A stretch of DNA of 64,000 nt from contig NZ_CP083564.1 of assembly GCF_025143985.1 (NCBI RefSeq), forward strand, positions 869,501-933,500, written 5' to 3'. The position numbers and the translations under genes were made by a program. The notes under the pieces are model-generated. The model worked only from the letters and a program-made list of their open reading frames with translations. It did no database searches and had not been told where the DNA came from. Shown piece after piece: positions 17,105-25,144 of this stretch; within the stretch, counting starts at the first letter, position 1; each line of letters starts with the position of its first letter. This DNA is from Sulfitobacter sp. W027. Its GTDB lineage: Bacteria; Pseudomonadota; Alphaproteobacteria; Rhodobacterales; Rhodobacteraceae.

Positions 17105-18226
17105 TCATCCCGTGGCTGGCGGCGGGGGAGGTGGCATCACGGTGAAAAGTTGCGCCAGTTCGGCCACATCCTCGGCCCGCTGCCAGCCGTCTTGGCCCGG
17201 CGTCCAGACCAGAGAATCGCGGGTAAGGCCGCCGTCAGTCACCTTGCGCCCCATAGCGGCCTTGGAGAAGGGGCCAGAGGTCGCGCCATCCTTGGCGATG
17301 TGCCAGACTTTTTCGACCGGCGGTGGGGGCGGCGGCACGGGGGCGGCGGCAGTCGGGGCAGGGCGCGCGCCCCAGGGGCCGGCCTGCGCGGTGGCGGCCT
17401 GCGCCATGCTCATCCCCAGCCCCGCGCCAAGACCGGTTTGCATCGCCGCACCCCCGGCGCCATCTCGGCCAAGGGCTTCGGCGGCTTGGAACTGCATGTA
17501 TTCGTTTAGATTTCCGACCACGCCCATCGAAGTGCGCTTGTCCATCACCGCTTCGACCGCGGGCGGGAGCGAGATGTTTTCGATGTATAGCTCCGGCATC
17601 GCCAAACCGTATTCCGCGATCTGCGCGGCGATGTCCTTGCCTACCAACTGCCCCAGCTCGCGCGTGTTGGCGGCCATGTCGAGCACCGGGATGCCAGAGG
17701 ATGCCAGCGTGCGTGAGAAGGCTTGAACGATGATGTTACGAATTTGGTAAGAGATTTCGTCCATGGTGAATTCACCATCGGTGCCGACGATCTCGGTCAG
17801 GAATTTCGCCGGGTCGCTTACCCGCACCGAATAGGTGCCATAGGCCCGCAGGCGCACGGGGCCAAACTCAGGGTCGCGGGCGATGATCGGATTTTTTGTG
17901 CCCCATTTTAGATCGTTAAACCGAGTTGTGTTGACGAAGTAGATTTCGGATTTAAACGGGCTTTTGAAGCCGTGATCCCAGTGTTGAAGCGTCGTCATGA
18001 TCGGCATGTTGTTGGTCTCAAGCATATAGAGACCGGGGGTGAAGACATCCGCCAACTGCCCCTCATGCACAAAGACCGCTGCTTGCCCTTCGCGCACCGT
18101 CAGCTTGGCGCCGTATTTGATCTCATGGCCTTCACGCTCAAACCGCCAGACCATCGTGTCGCGGGTGTCGTCGGTCCAGTGAATGACGTCGATGAACTGG
18201 CCAGAGAGGAAATCGAAAATGCCCAT
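17105..18226 (-). CDS. SPFH-domain protein with C-terminal GYF_2 domain
   Basis: A 373-residue protein. Residues about 25-240 form an SPFH/band-7-like domain of the YdjI type (TVREGQAAVFVHEGQLADVFTPG in segments, then the NIIVQAFSRTLAS helix). An Ala/Gly-rich stretch and a polyproline linker follow (about 300-315). Residues about 316-365 form a GYF_2 domain (VWHIAKDGATSGPFSKAAMG, ending near WTPGQDGWQRAEDV), a peptide-binding fold. There is no N-terminal membrane helix. It sits between a DUF2927 lipoprotein and a cytochrome b gene. A scaffold on the inner membrane face, perhaps binding proline-rich partners such as its own linker, is inference. Confidence 0.82.
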   Translation of the reverse strand: MGIFDFLSGQFIDVIHWTDDTRDTMVWRFEREGHEIKYGAKLTVREGQAAVFVHEGQLADVFTPGLYMLETNNMPIMTTLQHWDHGFKSPFKSEIYFVNTTRFNDLKWGTKNPIIARDPEFGPVRLRAYGTYSVRVSDPAKFLTEIVGTDGEFTMDEISYQIRNIIVQAFSRTLASSGIPVLDMAANTRELGQLVGKDIAAQIAEYGLAMPELYIENISLPPAVEAVMDKRTSMGVVGNLNEYMQFQAAEALGRDGAGGAAMQTGLGAGLGMSMAQAATAQAGPWGARPAPTAAAPVPPPPPPVEKVWHIAKDGATSGPFSKAAMGRKVTDGGLTRDSLVWTPGQDGWQRAEDVAELAQLFTVMPPPPPPATG

Positions 18227-18261
18227 GGGGATGGTCCTTATTCTTTCGTCGTAAGGGTGCG

Positions 18262-19224
18262 TTACACCGGCCCGTCCGTCAACTCGCGTGCGATGATCCG
18301 GGTGATCGGGTTAACCTGCTCCGCCGTCATGCCGGGGCGCAGACGCGTGTCGTAGAGCATCTTGAGCAGAAGCTCGTCGTGTCGGGTCAGCAGGGCAAAT
18401 TCGTCGTCGTCGTTAAAGATCGAAGGCCGCGCGGCGGGGCTGTCGTTGGCCAGACCCAGCCCCTGGGCCAGTTCTTCGTGGATGCACGACAGCCGGAGCA
18501 ATTCGGGGTTTTCCGAGCGGATCACAGCCACGGCGGCGGTATAGACATTAGGATTGTCGCCAGCAGCATAGGCGGCCACGGCGCAATAGGTGTCGCGGCG
18601 CATGTTGCGCATGGCCCGCAGCGAAGATTTGCTGACCCCCGCCACCTTTTCTGCCGCTTGCGCCAGCGCATCGACGCGGTCGTCTTCGGACGCAACGATG
18701 ACCATGAAATTCGGCCTGTCACTGACCGAGACCGAATGGCCGGTGACCCGCGCCAGGCGGCGGACAAAGGCGTTGATCTTGGCGGTGTCAGAGCGGCGCT
18801 GCGAGGGCGGCACGCTGTCGCCAAAGATGATCTGCATCCGCACTGGCGATTCCCAACGACGCAGCGGGCTTGCACCCCCCTGGCCCGAGAAATCCCCGTC
18901 ATATTCATTGTAGAGCGCGATCTGCTCAAAGTTTCGCGCCAGCATCTCGCTGGTGAAAGGCGTGTCTTCCCCGCCGCCGTCTTGGCGCAACAGGTCTTGG
19001 CCCAATTGCGCCTTTTCGACCTGATGCAAATAGCTGCGCAGCATGGCGCTTTTTTGCGATGTGGGCTGGGCCACCACCGGCGCGGGCGGGGGCGCCACCG
19101 CAGGGCGGGCCTGCGGTTTGGCAACCTTTTGCAAGACAGGCTCAGGCTCAGCGCAGGCCGCTAATAGCGTGCTCAGCGCCAGCGCCCCCACGGCGCGCAG
19201 ATGTCTGCGCAAACGTCCTTGCAT
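18262..19224 (-). CDS. DUF2927 lipoprotein
   Basis: A 320-residue protein with a lipoprotein signal (RRHLRAVGALALSTLLAAC, lipobox L-A-A-C near residue 22) and a proline-rich linker, then a DUF2927 domain. The domain has the family CIHEELAQGLGLANDSP motif, a His-Glu pair that resembles a metalloprotease-like centre, and a following FNDDDEFALLTRHDELLL segment. The start at 19224 was chosen to place the signal peptide at the N-terminus; an in-frame start further upstream would add a charged tail running into the telA gene. It lies 22 bases after telA. Enzymatic activity is unproven. Confidence 0.82.
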   Translation of the reverse strand: MQGRLRRHLRAVGALALSTLLAACAEPEPVLQKVAKPQARPAVAPPPAPVVAQPTSQKSAMLRSYLHQVEKAQLGQDLLRQDGGGEDTPFTSEMLARNFEQIALYNEYDGDFSGQGGASPLRRWESPVRMQIIFGDSVPPSQRRSDTAKINAFVRRLARVTGHSVSVSDRPNFMVIVASEDDRVDALAQAAEKVAGVSKSSLRAMRNMRRDTYCAVAAYAAGDNPNVYTAAVAVIRSENPELLRLSCIHEELAQGLGLANDSPAARPSIFNDDDEFALLTRHDELLLKMLYDTRLRPGMTAEQVNPITRIIARELTDGPV

Positions 19225-19246
19225 TGCCTGTTCCCTCACCTTGGCC

Positions 19247-20443
19247 TTAGCTCGGAACCGCGTTGCTGGTGGTGTCTCCCAAACCCGTTTCGCGGGCTTT
19301 GGCGGACGCCAAGGTGTCGCGCAGACGGCCTTCCATCTCTTGCAACTCCTTCTCGGCATTAGCGCGTTTCGCCTTGCCCTCATCGGCGATTTGCAAAGAT
19401 TCCTCAATGGTGCCGATGAGGTCTTCATTGGCCTGTTTCACGGCTTCGATGTCGAATACGCCGCGCTCCATTTCCTGACGGATCACCTTATTGCTGTCGC
19501 GTAGATTCTTGGCGTTGGAGGTGAGCAATTCGTTGGTCAGATCGTTTGCCTCGCGCACCGCATGGGCGGCTTCGCTGCTGCGTTGGATGGTGACGGCCTG
19601 CGCCAGTTGGGTTTCCCACAGCGGTACGGTGTTCACCAAGGTCGAGTTGATCTTGGTCACGAGGCTCTTGTCGTTCTCCTGCACCAGACGGATCGAAGGC
19701 AGGGATTGCATGGTGACCTGCCGCGTCAGTTTCAGATCATGCACCCGACGCTCCAGATCATCTCGCGCGGCGCGCAGGTCGCGCAGCTCTTGGGCGCGCA
19801 TGACTTGGTCGTCCTCGCCCGCCTTATCCAGCGCGGTCTGCTTGGCGGGGATGGTCTTGTGGTCAAGCTCTACGATCTTGGCCTCACCGGCAGAGATATA
19901 GAGCGCCAGTTCGTCATAGAACTGCAGTGTCTTCTCATAGAGCAGATCAAGGGATTTGATGTCTTTCAGCAGCGTATGCTCATGGGCCAGCAGGTTGTCG
20001 GTGATCCGGTCGATCTGGCCCTGCACCTCTTCGAAACGCGCGGTGAATTTGGCGAAAGGGGTGGCGCGGCCCAGCAGTTTCTCCCACCAGCTTTGTTTGC
20101 GCCGCACGTCAAGTTCCGAGACCGAGAAGCCGCGAATCGCGCTGACCATGGTGCGCAGGCTGTCCCCCGCGGGGCCGACATCCTTGTTGCGCACATCGGC
20201 CAACATGGCTTGGCTGATTTCTTGCAGCTCGGCCTGCGCAGCGGAACCAAAGGCGACGATGGACTGGGTGTCAGTCACATCGATCTCGGCCATGCGCTTT
20301 TGAATTTCGGCGCTTTGCGTAGGATCGGCCTTGGCCAAGGGGACGATGGCATTGGCATCCGCAGGTTCGGGCAGAACGGTTGCGTTTACTTCTTCGACCA
20401 GACCTTGCGACTGGGCAGCTTTTTCACGGACGGCATCGGTCAT
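19247..20443 (-). CDS. TelA family (toxic anion resistance) protein
   Basis: A 398-residue, largely alpha-helical coiled-coil protein of the TelA/KlaA family, named for tellurite resistance plasmid genes. Seen here are the IVAFGSAAQAELQEIS N-terminal region, KLLGRATPFAKFTARFEEVQGQIDRI in segments, and the long helical C-terminus ending in a helix rich in Glu/Arg. The ATG at 20443 overlaps the XpaC stop in TGATG, so the pair is coupled; a GTG one codon earlier is also possible. TelA-XpaC pairs are widespread, and their true role is thought to be membrane stress rather than tellurite chemistry. Confidence 0.88.
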   Translation of the reverse strand: MTDAVREKAAQSQGLVEEVNATVLPEPADANAIVPLAKADPTQSAEIQKRMAEIDVTDTQSIVAFGSAAQAELQEISQAMLADVRNKDVGPAGDSLRTMVSAIRGFSVSELDVRRKQSWWEKLLGRATPFAKFTARFEEVQGQIDRITDNLLAHEHTLLKDIKSLDLLYEKTLQFYDELALYISAGEAKIVELDHKTIPAKQTALDKAGEDDQVMRAQELRDLRAARDDLERRVHDLKLTRQVTMQSLPSIRLVQENDKSLVTKINSTLVNTVPLWETQLAQAVTIQRSSEAAHAVREANDLTNELLTSNAKNLRDSNKVIRQEMERGVFDIEAVKQANEDLIGTIEESLQIADEGKAKRANAEKELQEMEGRLRDTLASAKARETGLGDTTSNAVPS

Positions 20444-21357
20444 CACTGATCTTCCTTAGTATTTACAGGGGCGGGCTGTTCGAGCCGGACCCCCTCACGG
20501 GAGAGACGCGCGCGCAGCACGTCGATTTCGACATTCAGATCGCTGCGGTCGTCGAGCAGGGATTTCGCCGTGCGGGCGGCAAAATTCTCATCCAGATCGT
20601 CGAGCAGCGCGAGGTAGTCATCGCGGGCTTGGTCATCGCGGTTGCGGGCGTAAAGATCGGCGAACTTCACCGTTGCATCATGCGCGCCGCGCAAATAGAC
20701 GACAAGGTATTTGCGCGCGGCGGTCAGGTCGCGGGGGTCTTCTTCGACGGTGCGGATCAGCTGGCGGGCGGTCTCTTGGAAATCCGCCAGCCGCGCTTCG
20801 GCGCGGCGGTCTCCGGCGCGTAGGATGGCTTGGCTCATGCCCGAGAGCAGTTTCTCGGCCTCATCTACCACGCGGGCAACGCGGTCTTGCTGGAAGGTGT
20901 CGATGCCCTTCATCCCTTTGTTTTTCAACGGATCAACGCCAAATGCCGCGAGGTGCAGCGCCATGGCCGCGATGCCATAGAGCACGGCTGCGGTAAGGCT
21001 GGGTTCATTGGTATATGCCGCAAGCCCCGCACCCAGACCAGCCAGCACTGCGGCGAGGATTTTGCGCGGCAGGACAGGGCGGCGGGCGACCTTGCGCTCG
21101 TTATACTCCGCCTCGGCCAGCAAACCTTCGCGCAAAAGCCAGACGCCGGAGGCCAAAAGGAACGCGCCGCCAAGCCCGAGGATCAGCGTGCCCGCCCCAG
21201 CAGTGAGTGAGGTCGCGGCCAGCAGGACCGGGGGGAGGAACAGGAGATTCACACGCCCGCCCGCAGGGTCGACCCGCAGTCGCTGCGTTTTGCGCGGGGT
21301 GGTGCCGAGCTTTACGTCCGTGCCGGGGCTATATCGGCCCCCAAAACGTTGCGCCAT
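20443..21357 (-). CDS. XpaC-type protein (5-bromo-4-chloroindolyl phosphate hydrolysis family)
   Basis: A 304-residue protein. It has four hydrophobic segments between residues 36 and 140, in two pairs (LLFLPPVLLAATSLT and TLILGLGGAFLLASGVWLL, then ILAAVLAGLGAGLAAY and AAVLYGIAAMALHLAAFGV). A long cytoplasmic helical region follows, with LSGMSQAILRAGD and DDYLALLDDLDENFA. This matches the XpaC family that pairs with TelA. The family name comes from an indirect phosphatase phenotype, not a shown active site. It starts 3 bases after the end of the small two-helix peptide gene and overlaps telA. Confidence 0.8.
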   Translation of the reverse strand: MAQRFGGRYSPGTDVKLGTTPRKTQRLRVDPAGGRVNLLFLPPVLLAATSLTAGAGTLILGLGGAFLLASGVWLLREGLLAEAEYNERKVARRPVLPRKILAAVLAGLGAGLAAYTNEPSLTAAVLYGIAAMALHLAAFGVDPLKNKGMKGIDTFQQDRVARVVDEAEKLLSGMSQAILRAGDRRAEARLADFQETARQLIRTVEEDPRDLTAARKYLVVYLRGAHDATVKFADLYARNRDDQARDDYLALLDDLDENFAARTAKSLLDDRSDLNVEIDVLRARLSREGVRLEQPAPVNTKEDQ

Positions 21358-21360
21358 AGA

Positions 21361-21591
21361 TCACAACCCCCCGAGAAAACCGCTGGTCAGGCCAAGCAGT
21401 ACAACCAGCAAAGCGCCGTAGGCGATTTTCTGAAAGGTTGTTGGCGCCATCATGTTTCCCCTTTTGCTGCCCCAGATGGGGCGCAATGCCGTGCCAGCAC
21501 TGTCTGCCGCGCGCCCCAAGAGAGAGGCCGCGCCGAGGATGATAACCACGAGCGCAGCCAAGGCCACCAAAAACATCACTATTCGCGCCAT
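21361..21591 (-). CDS. Small two-helix membrane protein, first gene of the XpaC-TelA-SPFH run
   Basis: A 76-residue protein with two hydrophobic helices (residues about 4-23, IVMFLVALAALVVIILGAAS, and about 55-74, IAYGALLVVLLGLTSG) joined by a basic loop. The start at 21591 follows a GAAAAGGG ribosome site. It ends 3 bases before the XpaC start. I do not recognise a named family. Position at the head of the cluster suggests a membrane partner of XpaC or TelA. Its promoter would lie in the gap of about 110 bases after rluB. Confidence 0.72.
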   Translation of the reverse strand: MARIVMFLVALAALVVIILGAASLLGRAADSAGTALRPIWGSKRGNMMAPTTFQKIAYGALLVVLLGLTSGFLGGL

Positions 21592-21705
21592 ATTGCCCTT
21601 TTCTGACAGCGGTTTCACGCTTGTCTTGCCTGCCGTTCTCTTGTCAACGCGCGCCTCATGGCAGCGTTCCGACAGCGCAAATGGCTTGGCTTGCGGCAAA
21701 GCCAA

Positions 21706-22788
21706 TCAGCGACGGGGTTTGGGGCCCCGGCTGCTGGGCTTTGCACCCGGTCTCGCGCCCGGCTTTGCATTTGGTCGGCCTGTCGGAAGCGCGCCCGGTT
21801 TGCCACTGGGCTTGCCCAGTGCGGCCTTGCCATGCGGTGCGTTCTTCGCTTTGCCACCGCCACGGCGGGGCGGCGGGGTATCGTCTTCGCCCGGCTCCAC
21901 AGGCAGGCCGGGCTGGCCCGCGCCGCCGAAACCACCGGGCTTACGACGCGGCGGGCGGCGCACGGCACTGGGTTTCTTGACGGCGGTGCCGGTCGGGTCT
22001 TCCAACTCAAGACCAAGTTGATCGCGCACGACCTTGCGACGCAGTTCTTCGACTTCGCCAGTTTTCAACTCGCCCAGTTGGAACGGGCCGTAAGAGATAC
22101 GGATCAGCCGGTTAACGGTCAGGCCCACGGCCTCCATCGCGCGGCGAATCTCGCGGTTGCGGCCTTCGCGCAGGCCAATGGTCAGCCAAGCGTTGGCGCC
22201 TTGCTGGCGGTCCAGCGTCACATCCATCGGCTGAAAGTTTTCGCCCTCAACGGTGATGCCGCGGCGCAGCGGCTCAAGCATCTCGTCGGTCGGACGGCCA
22301 TTCACCCGCGCGCGGTAGCGGCGCAGCCAGCCGGTGCTGGGCAGTTCCAGCCTGCGTTTCACGCCGCCGTCATTGGTCAGCAGCAAGAGCCCTTCGGAAT
22401 TGAGATCAAGCCGACCCACGGTCATCACGCGGGGCATGTCCTCGGGCAGGGCGTCAAAGATCGTCTCGCGGCCCTTTTCATCAGAGTTCGTCGTCACCAA
22501 ACCGGTGGGCTTATGATACAGCCAGATGCGCGGCGGCTCGGGCGCGCCGACGGGGGTGTTGTCGACGGTGATCTTGTCTTCGGGCGTGACGTTCAGGGCG
22601 GGCGAGGTGATCTGCTCACCGTTCACACGCACGCGGCCTGCCTCGATCATGCGCTCGGCCTCACGGCGCGAGGCGATGCCTGCGCGGGACAGCACTTTGG
22701 CGATGCGGGCGCCCTTCGCTGTGCTGGCGTCAGCAGCGGAAGAATCATCAGTCGGGCCGGAGCCGGAGAGGGGTGGTTTTGCGTCCAT
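21706..22788 (-). CDS. rluB: 23S rRNA pseudouridine synthase B
   Basis: A 360-residue RsuA/RluB family enzyme that makes pseudouridine in 23S rRNA helix 89. An N-terminal S4 RNA-binding domain (RIAKVLSRAGIASRREAERMI, about 28-90) is followed by the catalytic domain with GRLDLNSEGLLLLTNDG (catalytic Asp128) and REGRNREIRRAMEAVGL. The last 100 residues are a basic Pro/Gly/Lys-rich tail, long for the family and likely unstructured RNA-binding sequence. It is divergent from tadA; the two starts are 62 bases apart. Confidence 0.92.
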   Translation of the reverse strand: MDAKPPLSGSGPTDDSSAADASTAKGARIAKVLSRAGIASRREAERMIEAGRVRVNGEQITSPALNVTPEDKITVDNTPVGAPEPPRIWLYHKPTGLVTTNSDEKGRETIFDALPEDMPRVMTVGRLDLNSEGLLLLTNDGGVKRRLELPSTGWLRRYRARVNGRPTDEMLEPLRRGITVEGENFQPMDVTLDRQQGANAWLTIGLREGRNREIRRAMEAVGLTVNRLIRISYGPFQLGELKTGEVEELRRKVVRDQLGLELEDPTGTAVKKPSAVRRPPRRKPGGFGGAGQPGLPVEPGEDDTPPPRRGGGKAKNAPHGKAALGKPSGKPGALPTGRPNAKPGARPGAKPSSRGPKPRR

Positions 22789-22850
22789 ACTCTGCGCTTA
22801 CCCTGTTTCACGCCCTTGCGAAAGGGTGGCGTTTGCGGCCATGTGAGCGG

Positions 22851-23306
22851 ATGGAGTTTCGCTCATATATGGGTCAGGCGCTGGATCAGGCGCGGGCAGC
22901 GGCCACACGCGGCGAGGTGCCGGTGGGGGCCGTGGTGGTCTCTCCGACGGGCAAAATCGTGGCGGCGGCGGGCAATGAGACCCGCGCGCGCCATGATCCC
23001 ACGGCCCATGCCGAAATGCTGGCCCTGCGCGCCGCCTGTGCGGCGGTGGGGTCAGAGCGACTGATTGGTCACACGCTTTATGTCACGCTGGAGCCTTGTG
23101 CGATGTGCGCAGGCGCCATCGCGGCGGCGCGGGTTGAGCGGCTTTTTTACGGCGCGGCGGATCCAAAGTCTGGCGGGGTGGCGCAGGGGGCGCGGGTGTT
23201 TGCACATCCGCAGTGCCATCATGTGCCGCAGATTTTCGATGGGATCGCAGCGCGAGAAGCAGAGGAGCTGCTTGTCGGCTTCTTTCGGGAAAAGAGGGAC
23301 CGATAG
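22851..23306 (+). CDS. tadA: tRNA-specific adenosine deaminase
   Basis: A 151-residue cytidine-deaminase-fold enzyme that converts A34 to inosine in tRNA-Arg(ACG). Zinc ligands and catalytic residues are His53 and Glu55 (HAEML) with Cys83 and Cys86 (PCAMC). The C-terminal FFREKRDR is typical. The ATG at 22851 gives the canonical N-terminus; reading from an earlier in-frame codon would add an unrelated tail. No gene follows on this strand for more than 300 bases. Confidence 0.95.
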   Translation: MEFRSYMGQALDQARAAATRGEVPVGAVVVSPTGKIVAAAGNETRARHDPTAHAEMLALRAACAAVGSERLIGHTLYVTLEPCAMCAGAIAAARVERLFYGAADPKSGGVAQGARVFAHPQCHHVPQIFDGIAAREAEELLVGFFREKRDR

Positions 23307-23451
23307 CTGGGCAGCGCCGGACCGGGGGATGGCGGTCCTTCGTTGGCAGTTTGGCAATTTATGGCTGCTGCCGTGGCGCGCCCTCCACCGGCTCATCCAG
23401 CATTTGCCAAAGCGCCAGCCCATCGCACCAGAGGCGCGCTGTTAAATTGTC

Positions 23452-23517
23452 GGCACGCCTACGGCGTGACGGACGGTCTGGCGCTGCCCGGCGGCCTTCG
23501 GCCTTGGTTCCGAGCTG
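23452..23517 (+). repeat. Intergenic palindromic repeat, copy A
   Basis: Starts with the hairpin CACGCC-TAC-GGCGTG and continues through a second small hairpin GGCC-TTC-GGCC. The first 25 bases match 21 of 25 in copy B at 27921-27984, and the second halves also align, with one gap on each side. Both copies lie in non-coding DNA in the same orientation. This looks like a REP-like element of the host chromosome. Confidence 0.5.
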
Positions 23518-23579
23518 GGTGGATATTGCGAGGTTCCTCAATGCAGCATCAGCGGCCGCCGGAGGCCCTTTCCAACGCA

Positions 23580-23608
23580 AAGGGCCACGCGCAGTGCACG
23601 TGGCCCTT
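23580..23608 (-). terminator. Rho-independent type terminator of rpmG
   Basis: A 10-bp perfect stem (AAGGGCCACG at 23580-23589 with its complement at 23599-23608) and a 9-base loop, 22 bases past the rpmG stop. On the minus strand the stem ends in a short CCCTTT run. Confidence 0.7.
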
Positions 23609-23630
23609 CAAACCATCAGGTCAGGCGATC

Positions 23631-23798
23631 TTACTTGATCTTGCCTTCCTTGTATTCGACGTGCTTGCGCGCAACGGGGTCGTACTTCTTGATGACCATC
23701 TTCTCGGTCATGGTGCGTGCGTTCTTTTTGGTTACGTAGAAATGGCCTGTGCCCGCGGACGAGTTCAGACGGATCTTGATCGTGGTTGGCTTCGCCAT
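23631..23798 (-). CDS. rpmG: 50S ribosomal protein L33
   Basis: A 55-residue ribosomal protein beginning [16 protein letters not shown], with [11 protein letters not shown] and the C-terminal [18 protein letters not shown]. The sequence and length are those of the alphaproteobacterial L33 of the large ribosomal subunit. It lacks the zinc-binding cysteines of the C+ form, so it is the C- type. The ATG follows an AGGAGA ribosome site. It is too short for common length filters but clear. Confidence 0.97.
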   Translation of the reverse strand: MAKPTTIKIRLNSSAGTGHFYVTKKNARTMTEKMVIKKYDPVARKHVEYKEGKIK

Positions 23799-23921
23799 GT
23801 GTCTTCTCCTGCTGCAGCGCCGCGCAGGCCTGCGTGAATTCTGAATTTCGGGTTCTAGTCAGACCCGCGCCCGAGTCAACCGCTATTTGCCCGTCCGATG
23901 TCGAAAGACGCCGGTTTCGTC

Positions 23922-23949
23922 GAAAAACCTGTCTTTCGGACCTGAAAGA
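23922..23949 (-). terminator. Terminator of the RNase P RNA gene
   Basis: On the minus strand, TCTTTC-AGGTCC-GAAAGA forms a 6-bp hairpin followed by CAGG and TTTTT, a few bases beyond the RNase P RNA 3' end. It is a short but well-placed intrinsic terminator. Confidence 0.6.
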
Positions 23950-23959
23950 GCAGGAATAT

Positions 23960-24441
23960 GCGCGGAAGGCCTATAAGCCGGATTTTGTACCTGCCCTAAA
24001 GCAAGCGATGACCATTCCTCTGACTGCACCGTTGCCGATGCAGCTACAGCTGCCAACCCGGACCTGCTGGGGCAGAAGAGCCCCGCCTTTGACCCGAAGA
24101 TCATCGGCGCGCGGTCCCTATTTGGCATTGCTCCCGGTGGGGCTTGCCATGCCAGAGCTGTTGCCAGCCCCGCGGTGGGCTCTTACCCCACCGTTTCACC
24201 CTTACCCCTGCGGCTGTTCCGGCAAGCCGGACCGTAGGGGCGGTTTCATTTCTGTGGCGCTTTCCGTCGGGTTGCCCCGCCCGGGCGTTACCCGGCACCG
24301 TTCCTTCTTGGAGTCCGGACTTTCCTCTACGTCGCCTTTGCCTCGCAAAAGCGACGCCGCCGATGCCACACATGCGTGTGACGGGAGCGGACGTCGGTCA
24401 TGCGACACGAGTCGACGCAGCGGCCATCCAGCCTTCCGCGC
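23960..24441 (-). ncRNA. rnpB: RNase P RNA, bacterial type A
   Basis: The catalytic RNA of RNase P, which makes tRNA 5' ends. On the minus strand it carries the universal GAGGAAAGTCCGGACTCC block (near 24320-24337) and the 3' ATCCGGCTTATAGG block. The ends pair as P1: an 11-base strand at 24431-24441 is the exact complement of 23960-23970. The paired ends give about 482 nt, somewhat long for the family; I did not model the whole fold. It is transcribed from a promoter inside the end of the amidase gene. Confidence 0.93.
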
Positions 24442-24448
24442 CTGACCG

Positions 24449-24476
24449 CCCTAGACCCCGCCGCGCGGCGCGTCAA
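24449..24476 (-). promoter_or_regulatory. Probable rnpB promoter
   Basis: On the minus strand TTGACG (24471-24476) and CTAGGG (24449-24454) are spaced by 16 bp, and initiation about 6-7 bases later would fall at 24442, the P1 5' end. The -35 hexamer overlaps the amidase stop codon. Confidence 0.6.
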
Positions 24477-25141
24477 TGGGCGCGGGGCAGGGCGGCGAGG
24501 TCTGCGGGGGTGAGAGGGCCGCTCCCCCATGGCCTGAACCGCATACGTACGGTACTCAGCAGCGTGTCATTGTCGCAGGGCGCGGTGAAGCCTGCGGCCC
24601 GTGCGGCATCGCGGAAGGTTTCGGCGGTTACGCTGTCAGGAACGGGGCCATCGCCCGCAGGCAGCGCCAGCCCGCGCCGTGCGAGCCGCGCCCAATCGAA
24701 TCGCGGGCCAGGGTCGATCTTGCGGCCCGGAGCCATGCAGGAATGACCGATCACCCCCTCAGCGGGGATGTCATGTCGGGCCATGATGCCGGGCAGCAAA
24801 GTTTCGAGCGCCTGCATTTGCGGCTCAGCAAAGGGGTGATCGCCGCGATTGTCCAACTCTATGCCGATTGAGCGGGAATTAATATCGTCGAGCCCCGCCC
24901 ACTCGCCTTGGCCTGCATGCCACGCGCGCTGGTCTTCCTCGACCAGTTGAGTGACATCGCCGCGCCCGGAAATCAGGTAATGGGCAGAGACTTCGGAAGA
25001 AGGGTCGCAAAGCCGTTCCAGCGCCGCTTGGGCGCTGGCCATGGCCGTGTAATGCAGAACGATAAGTCGGGGGTGTAGCCCGCTACGTCGCGGGCCGCAG
25101 TTGGGTGAAGGGTGCACCGTCACGTCAGGCGCGGCGGGCAT
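24473..25141 (-). CDS. N-acetylmuramoyl-L-alanine amidase (amidase_2 / AmiD type)
   Basis: A 222-residue zinc amidase that cuts the bond between MurNAc and L-alanine in peptidoglycan or its fragments. Zinc ligand regions LIVLHYTAM (His), WHAGQG and IGHSCMAPGRKIDPGPRFDW are intact, as in AmiD/AmpD. No signal peptide is evident at the annotated start, so it may act in the cytoplasm on recycled muropeptides like AmpD. It starts 3 bases after the end of the lipoprotein gene, making a two-gene operon. Confidence 0.9.
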   Translation of the reverse strand: MPAAPDVTVHPSPNCGPRRSGLHPRLIVLHYTAMASAQAALERLCDPSSEVSAHYLISGRGDVTQLVEEDQRAWHAGQGEWAGLDDINSRSIGIELDNRGDHPFAEPQMQALETLLPGIMARHDIPAEGVIGHSCMAPGRKIDPGPRFDWARLARRGLALPAGDGPVPDSVTAETFRDAARAAGFTAPCDNDTLLSTVRMRFRPWGSGPLTPADLAALPRAH

Positions 25142-25144
25142 CTA

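Larger units (their letters stand above)
23307..23630. other. Gene-free interval with a repeat element and the rpmG terminator
   Basis: About 320 bases between tadA and rpmG. I see no supported gene. A GGACC/GGTCC hairpin near 23318-23337 may end tadA. A structured repeat copy lies at 23452-23517 and the rpmG terminator at 23580-23608. Confidence 0.6.

Noticed and set aside
19225..19428. N-terminal extension of the DUF2927 lipoprotein by 68 codons
   Set aside because: The extension lies inside telA, is Arg/Pro-rich and would hide the lipoprotein signal.
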